DNA of 64,000 nt, taken from contig CM053266.1 in assembly GCA_028583415.1 (NCBI GenBank), positions 31,320,271 through 31,384,270 of the forward strand, in the 5' to 3' direction. Shown one piece after another: positions 57,890-64,000 of the stretch. Both the position numbers and the translations under genes were made by a program. This DNA comes from Protea cynaroides. Lineage: Eukaryota; Streptophyta; Magnoliopsida; Proteales; Proteaceae. Every line of letters starts with the position of its first letter. Positions within the stretch are counted from its first letter, which is position 1. The notes beneath the pieces were generated by a model. It was not told the DNA's origin. It saw nothing but the letters and a program-made list of their open reading frames with translations, and ran no database searches.

Positions 57890-60781
57890 ATGGGGAAGAC
57901 AGGCAATTGGTTTATTGCAGTGAAGAAAGCTCTCCATCCTGAATCCAAGGAGAAGAAAGATCAGGTTTGGAGGATTAGAATTCCGCGTGCTTTGCCTTTT
58001 TCTTTGTTGAATTCCATGCATGTTGGATGTGGTTTTCTGATGTAATTGCTGTTCTGCATTGTATTCCATTCTTAACAGGGAAGCAATAAATCGAAGAAGA
58101 AATGGTTTGGGAAACAAAAACACCACGAACCCATTGCTCCCTCCGTGGAAACTGGCACTGCACCTTCGGCTCCTTCCACTCATCCTCCTCCACCTCCTCC
58201 TCCTCCTCCACATCCTCCTCATCCTAAACCTCATTTTGAAGAATTAAAACTTACGGAAGCTGAGAATGAACAGAACCAACAGGTTTATTCTGTTGAACTT
58301 GCCACTGCAGTGGCAGATGAGGCTGCAGCAGAGGTTGTTCCTCCCACAACTGAGGTTCAGCTTTTTGGTAAATCAGAGGAGGAAATGGCTGCTATCAAGA
58401 TTCAAACTGCATTCCGAGGATACTTGGTAATAATCCTGTTTCAAATAATTGTTACTATGTCCTTTACCCTTTCTTTTTCCCCCTTTTCAAGTAATTCTAT
58501 ATTTTTCTAGAATGTTTATTTTATCTGTTTCAATATTTTAAACGGTTGCAACTCCTGTTTTAGGTATACTTTTTAATAATGGCATTGAAGCAGCAGATAT
58601 TGTAATTCAGAGAATGTATCTTTCTTTTGTATCAGGACAAGAAAAACTTCTTCAATTCATGATGTTGTTGTAGAATCTTTTTTGTTTCCAAAAGCCACCA
58701 TAACTGCCTCTGAGATAATTCCAAACTTCTTGTATAATTCAAATGTGAGTCTTCTGTTATTAATTTTAAGCCAAGATATATTATTTTTTTCTATTTTTAC
58801 TGGTTCTTATTAAAGTTTTCGAAGGTTGATTTTGTCTTTGGTAATAGTTTCTTTATTTTCTGTGAAACCTCTAAGACCACTTTCTAGTGTCGAGAATGAA
58901 ATATCTTCATTACTTACTAGTTTTATTTTTATTTTTTACAAATAAAATCTCTCTTCAGCAGTTCTTTTATCATTTCCTATTTCTTCTTTTTTTTTTCCCC
59001 ATCTAGAACAGATGGAACACAGAAATTTATGAGGAAGAAAGGTTTCTTTTTTCTGCTGTAAGAATAAGAAGTGGATACATATGTCTCACATGTTGTTCAT
59101 TAAATCTTCAGGCAAGGAGAGCTTTGCGGGCTTTGAGAGGGTTGGTTAGGTTGAAGTCACTGGTTGATGGATATACTGTCAAGCGCCAAGCCACAACTAC
59201 CTTACGGTCTATGCAGACCTTAGCTCGTGTGCAGTCTCAGATTCGTGCAAGGAGGATCAGGATGTTAGAAGAGAACCAGGCTCTCCAGAGGCAGCTCCAG
59301 CAACAAAAAAAAAAAAAAAAAAAAGAAGAAAACTGATTTGTCAAGTTTTGAGATTTTATCTATCATTTCAGTTGGGAACTGTGGACAGTTATAAATTCCA
59401 TGACAAGATTCTATTACCACATCATTAAAAAGAGAATGCATTTCTGAACCTGTAACAGATGGGTGAGGAATGGGATGACAGTGCACAATCCAAGGAACAA
59501 ATTGAGGCAAATCTACTGAACAAGCAAGATGCTGCCATGAGAAGGGAAAGAGCTCTTGCTTATGCATTCACTCGCCAGGTAGAACCTGTTTCCCATCCTT
59601 CTAAACTTTTCGTAGACTCCTTTTTTCTTTTTTCTCTTCTCTTCTACCCATTGTTTTATGGACCATAGTTGAAAGCTTGAGTGGGAACTTGTGATTCAGC
59701 TAATTAAGAGTTGCCGGACCTGGCTTCATGTTCTCTTTTTTGTAGTTACTGACCTGTTCAGGCCTTCATTCAAACAGGATGGGTCATATTATTTTTTCCA
59801 TAAAATGAGGAAATTTAGTGTTACTTTTAAGATGACGTACACCCAAATTTTTTTAGATATAGGGTTAGTCAAATTCTGAGTTCCAAAGCTTCCAACTGTA
59901 ACTAAATTATGAGAATAACCTGACATGAAAACCAAAGGAGGTTAGCTCAGTGGGTAAAAGACCACACTTCAAAGAGGTCATGAGTTCAAATCTTCTCGGG
60001 AATAACCTACAAAAAAAAAAAAAAACTGACATGCGCATTGGCTTTGCAGCAAATGTGGAAAAATGCTTCACGATCTACAACTCCAACTTACATGGACCCT
60101 AACCATCCTCATTGGGGGTGGAGTTGGTTAGAGCGATGGATGGCAGCCCGGCCATGGGAGAGTAGAAGCATGACAGAGAGAGAATATAAAGAATCTAATG
60201 ATCGTGCCTCTGTAAGGAGTGCAAGCCGCAGTGTTGGAGGAGGAGAAATCAGCAAAAGTTATGCTCGCCAGGAACTTAACACAGAGAGGCCTTCCCCAAC
60301 AGCCCAAAAAGCCAGCCGGCCTCCCAGCCGCCAATCTCCATCAACTCCCACCTCTAAAGCAGCATCTTCATCATCGGCTGCTGGGAAATTGAAGTCTGCA
60401 AGTACAAGAGGGAATATGTGGATCCAGGATGATGACTCAAAGAGCATGGTGAGCACGCAATCAGGGCGGCCTCGCAGGCATAGTGTTGCAGGTTCATCAG
60501 TGAGGGATGATGACAGCCCGGCAAGTTCTCCATCTGTCCCAAGTTACATGACACCTACTGAGTCTGTGAGGGCTAAGGCTCGGTTGCATAGCCCGCTGGG
60601 GGTGGAAAAGAATGGGACCCCAGAAAGGGGATCGGCAGGGTCCGCAAAGAAGCGTTTGTCTTTTCCAGCTTCCCCAGTTGGACCTAGGCGGAATTCAGGC
60701 CCACCCAAAATCGACAGTAGCTTCATCAAAGACACAGGTAGCAATATAGAGCGTGTTGCAAGTAATGGTGGGGGTGGGTAG
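57890..60781 (+). CDS. IQD protein (IQ67-domain calmodulin-binding)
   Basis: A plant-specific scaffold that binds calmodulin and, in studied members, microtubules or the plasma membrane. Exons: 57890-57964, 58079-58426, 59112 to about 59304 (3' border unclear), 59459-59578 and 60050-60781; about 490 residues. The start MGKTGNWFIAVKKAL matches family starts. A proline run lies at about 58-70. The IQ67 domain begins EEMAAIKIQTAFRGYL and continues ARRALRALRGLVRLKSLV and TLARVQSQIRARR. Its 16th and 17th codons are separated by a phase-0 intron, the family hallmark. Exons 4 and 5 carry RRERALAYAF, the WGWSWLERWMAARPWE block, then RRHSVAGSSVRDD and a basic serine-rich tail. Exon 3 runs into an A20 tract (59305-59324) and then a TGA at 59334-59336, with no good donor, where relatives continue as a KHEKEL-type helix. 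The gene may be damaged there or mis-assembled. A leader intron ending at about 57886 is likely. Confidence 0.88.
59928..60025 (+). mobile_element. tRNA-like short SINE in IQD intron 4
   Basis: A 74-bp tRNA-like body (59937-60010) contains box-A-like TTAGCTCAGTGG and box-B-like GAGTTCAAATC, with a 15-bp A tail (60011-60025). The acceptor stem pairs 6 of 7 bases, and the anticodon loop would read TTCAAAG. An 8-bp direct repeat, CTGACATG, flanks the insertion (59920-59927 and 60026-60033). The tail and duplication show retroposition, so this is not taken as a working tRNA gene. Confidence 0.65.
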
Positions 60782-61200
60782 TCTGGCACCTGATCAAAAG
60801 GGAGCAGAAGACGAGAAATTATGGGTTGTAGACATCAATAAGAAAAAGAGGAAGGAGATGGGTTGTAGTCTGTCTTCTACTATTTTCTGAGCTCTTATTT
60901 ATTACTTACTAGAGATTCTGTTTGGGTGAATTTAATCTCTGGGTATCACGAAAAGGGGGGGAAAAAGGGAATGTAGTCTCTTGGGGTCTGATTTATAAAT
61001 TTTTTTTTTCTGTTACCTTCTTGTGAAGATTGCACTATTTTTTCCTTTTTCTTCTTCTATTTCCTCAGAACAGAAAAGATCCATTTGTAATTGTAATCAG
61101 TGAACTCTATCTCTGGGTTTGTCAATAATTTGAATGTTTCAACTCTTGAAATTTTCTTTTCCTGTACTTTTTTGTCATTGAACCAATAAACAAAATATAT
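60782..61200 (+). other. IQD 3' untranslated region (approximate)
   Basis: T-rich sequence after the TAG, with CCAATAAACAAAATAT near 61182-61197 as a possible poly(A) signal. Confidence 0.4.
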
Positions 61201-62342
61201 AAAGCAAGCAGAAAGATACAGCAGAGGGGAAATAAGATCTGTACTCCTAGAATACATTGCAATATTCCACAGATGATCTTCCTGTACTACATTTTTTTCC
61301 AGGGAATCATTAGGTGTTTCCAGTCAAGAAGAGCTTGGGATTTCTATGCAGTGGTGAAACAGACTCTTTTAACTCTATTATATTCTGCAGTCTAGTCATT
61401 GTTCTTCAGAACCACCTAAAACTACTTATTGGAAAATTAGAATTGCTCTTGCTTTGGAAGGGTCACCTAAACTTCCATAAGAATATCAGATTTGAATCCT
61501 GTTGATGCAGCAGCCATAGGTGGTGTCTCTTAAATATGTGGGTTTTCTTATAGGCTGTTTTGTGAGGGGAGAATTTTTTGGAAGGTATGTTCACTGAAGC
61601 TGGCAAATGGGGATGGAATCTGAATGGCTTGAAAGAGGTGAATCCCAAAACTTTGGATTGAAGGAAGTGTTTAAGGGATCGGACCGATCCAGATCCAGAT
61701 CCAGATCAAAAAATAAGGTAACAGGACCGATCCGTGCACAGATTGAAGGCGATCCATTCTAACCATTTATAGCTGTAAAGGAATAGTTTCTCCAAGAACA
61801 AATATAATCATCCTTGGTTTTTATCTATTATTCATTCATAAATAGTTTTGATGAAGTTACTATTGGGGACTCTGCCACTAGATTGAGAACAGGACCAAAA
61901 TTTTTATAATCAGGGTTGTGATACTTAATCTGTTATTGTTACCCATTTCTAGTTACTTAAATTATTTTTTTGAAACGAATCTGGATTCTGGAACAGCAAG
62001 ATCCATAACAGCCTAATCAATTTCCAGTCAACCATTTTTAAGTTCCCTAGTCCAGAGGCAAAATATAAATTCATTCCCTACCTCACACGAAAGAGCCGGT
62101 ATTTATGGTAAGAAATTTAGGTGGTTTATATACAATCATGTTAAGCAGTGTTTTACCAAAAATAAATAAATAATTCATGTTAAGCCGTGGCTATAAAAAT
62201 TTCTTTCTTAGGTTTGAAAATTTTCACCTCCCTTTCATTTAATTCCCCTTGGAACCAAACTGGACCTATATTTTATAATTGAGAAGTTATATCTAGTAAA
62301 TTGTTTACTGGAAAAAAAAAAAGTTTCTCATGCTCCCTTGGT
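61201..62342. other. Intergenic DNA, no gene seen
   Basis: Contains a short CAGATC repeat (61690-61707) inside GGACCGATCC words. No coding exon was supported. Confidence 0.4.
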
Positions 62343-62847
62343 AAGGGTGTCAAAATTGAGCCCAAGATGAACCAACCAATTTGGCCTAAACCAAATCGAA
62401 ACTGAACCTTATTGGGCAGGATTTGGCTGTGTTTTTAGAGTCTGGTGAAAATCCAAAACCCGCCTGGACCAATTGATAAGTCGAACCAAACAAAACCAAT
62501 AAAACTGAAAGCAAACCAACCCGGTAATGAAGTCCTTAAGTCAATATTTTATTAAATATACATGTAGGAAACCAACACTAAAACCAAACCAGCCCGATAG
62601 AGCCCATTAATCCAACTTTTTTTTACTATATATACATATAGTAAACCGAAACAGAACCGATAGCAGACCAATAAGAGTCCATTAAGCTAGCCCGATAACA
62701 ATCTGACACTAGACCGGCCCACTAACTATTCCCAGCCCACCCCCAGCTTGAATCTCTTATTGGACATGTTTCAGACTGTCCCTAAAAAGCCCGAGACCAA
62801 CTTGACCCGAATAAAATCTGGCCCGAACTGATCCGTTGACACCCCTA
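62343..62847. mobile_element. hAT-like element with AAGGGTGTCAAA ends
   Basis: GTAAGGGTGTCAA on the left and TTGACACCCCTAC on the right form a 13-bp terminal inverted repeat with one mismatch. The interior is rich in AAACCAA / CCCGAT words and non-coding. No clear 8-bp flank repeat is left. Same family as 20033, 29073 and 50331. Confidence 0.6.
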
Positions 62848-63160
62848 CTTTGTCGTCTCACATGGGACTTTTATTATTATTTTATCTACCTTCTCTTGAC
62901 CATGTGGTCCTTTGTGAATGATATCGTTTCTGGGCTGTCATTAGTATAAGCATGGGAGATTCCTTCCACACTGATGGCATGGGAAACTCTTTCCCTTATT
63001 GAAAAGTAATTACATAACTATTTTTTATAACAGTAGAAGAGTTTCTATTTTGCTTTTGTGTCCAACTTTGCAACCAAATACTCAAATAGTGTTATAATTG
63101 ATAAAAATGAGTTGGGTGATGGCGATGCACTCAATGAGATAAGAGTGTCAAACATGGACC
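62848..63160. other. Spacer, no gene seen
   Basis: AT-rich non-coding sequence; nothing recognised. Confidence 0.4.
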
Positions 63161-63294
63161 AGGATCGTCTGTAGCACTTTAGACCTCTAGTGTAGCAGTA
63201 CTGATCCTAGCCATTGAGAGTGTAATGGAGCACGTGAGCGATACACTTTCAATGGTCAACATCAGCACTGCTATACCAAAGTGCTACCGATGAT
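63161..63294. mobile_element. Small foldback MITE
   Basis: The left arm (63161-63224) ATCGTCTGTAGCACTTT...TGTAGCAGTACTGAT...CATTGAGAGTGTA pairs with the right arm (63241-63294), which reads as its inverted copy. A 16-bp loop contains the G-box-like CACGTG. Confidence 0.55.
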
Positions 63295-63768
63295 TTTTTT
63301 TTCATCCAACTTAGGACCCTCTGAGGCTAGGCCTGCACCCAATTGGTCGACTGCCTACCAACTATACTAGTAGTGGTTCTCATTTTGATGGCTTTCACAG
63401 TAAAACTTCCGCATAACTAAAGAGTAACATGGAGGATATACCAAAGTTTTTTAATACTATTTAGGGATGATTTCCCTGTAATTTACTCATTTTTCTGATG
63501 TTAACAATTTTATTGTAATCATAAAATCCAATTCCTACAAGCTCATAACTTATTGGAAATAATAATTAAAATTCTCCATGTGCTGATCATGCAACCAAGT
63601 TTACTGCCTGATTCAATAATTTGATCCATTACAAATATTGGATAAATGAGGTACCAATTTATAAGTCACGTGTCAAAATTTTCAAACAAATTTTGGCTGA
63701 TTCGGATTTACTCATTTATACTTGATTTCAAGGCGGATTCTCTTAGAATCAGAATTAAAATCCAAATG
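63295..63768. other. Spacer, no gene seen
   Basis: AT-rich non-coding sequence; nothing recognised. Confidence 0.4.
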
Positions 63769-63990
63769 AGCTATTTTTGATAGTTTATATTTAGGTTTAT
63801 GAGTTATTTATGATAAATTATTTATGAGTCACAATTAATAATCATTTGATACTACAAGACATAAAAAATTAATAATATACTATTCCAATAACAATAAACA
63901 TATTCTAATCTATTTATAGATTATAGATTATATTAATTTTATTTTAAATATAAATAAATACCATAAATCAAGGATTAATGTCGAACCCCC
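63769..63990 (-). mobile_element. CTCTTTGGTAT-family MITE copy
   Basis: Reads GATAGTTTATATTTAGGTTT, then GAGTTATTTATGATAAATTATTTATGAG, then words matching the MITEs at 22205 and 29897, in minus orientation. It ends close to the window edge. Confidence 0.55.
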
Positions 63991-64000
63991 AAGGACAAAT

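Noticed and set aside
59937..60010. Functional tRNA gene
   Set aside because: It has an A-tail and an 8-bp target duplication, a weak D-arm, and lies on the sense strand inside an intron. A SINE or retro-pseudogene is more likely.
1..64000. CRISPR arrays, operons or bacterial mobile elements
   Set aside because: No regularly spaced identical repeats with unique spacers. Genes are spliced and plant-like.

Overview
This is a plant nuclear genome window, probably from a eudicot or magnoliid. The evidence is spliced genes with GT..AG introns, a plant eEF1A gene with a telo-box promoter, a GT43 xylan gene, an IQD gene, a vicilin-like storage protein gene, Au-type SINEs, LTR retrotransposons and many AT-rich MITEs. 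The species cannot be told from the sequence alone.

Layout. 1-3111: two related long LTRs. The first is cut by the window edge (1-509). The second is a complete solo LTR (766-3106) flanked by a 5-bp duplication, TGCAT. Both carry the same small exon near their 3' end. 3238-3760: a CACTA-type transposon end. 4195-4423: a frameshifted tetraspanin fragment (-). 8114-10870: eEF1A (+). 14214-19620: a small thioredoxin-fold protein disulfide isomerase, PDIL5-1 type (-). It has four exons, two single-base frame breaks, and an intron holding a LINE that is itself split by an Au SINE. 20033-22690: a hAT-like element and a MITE pair. 24979-26817: IRX9-type GT43 gene (+). 27170-32090: two copies of a diverged downstream segment, with a MITE cluster in the second. 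33154-41848: a Ty1/copia retrotransposon (-) with two 1.8-kb LTRs, a broken gag-pol and no reverse-transcriptase catalytic motif. 44706-47550: foldback elements and old repeats. 47805-49789: intact five-exon vicilin-like cupin gene (-), with G-box and RY motifs upstream. 50331-51600: hAT-like and LTR-like remnants. 53651-54925: a Mutator-like element with TIRs and a perfect 9-bp target duplication. 57890-60781: IQD calmodulin-binding protein gene (+). 62343-64000: further MITEs up to the window end.

The five host genes are unrelated in role: translation elongation, ER redox folding, secondary-wall xylan synthesis, seed storage, and calmodulin/microtubule scaffolding. They are separated by repeats, and nothing suggests a gene cluster or pathway. 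eEF1A, IRX9 and the vicilin-like gene have clean frames. The PDI gene and IQD exon 3 have homopolymer-associated breaks that may be real or may be assembly errors.

The most unusual signal is in the long LTRs at the left end. A short cysteine-containing reading frame continues through predicted phase-1 splice sites. Its last exon keeps the same length, splice acceptor and stop position in two diverged LTR copies, and a nearby stem-loop shows a compensatory base change.
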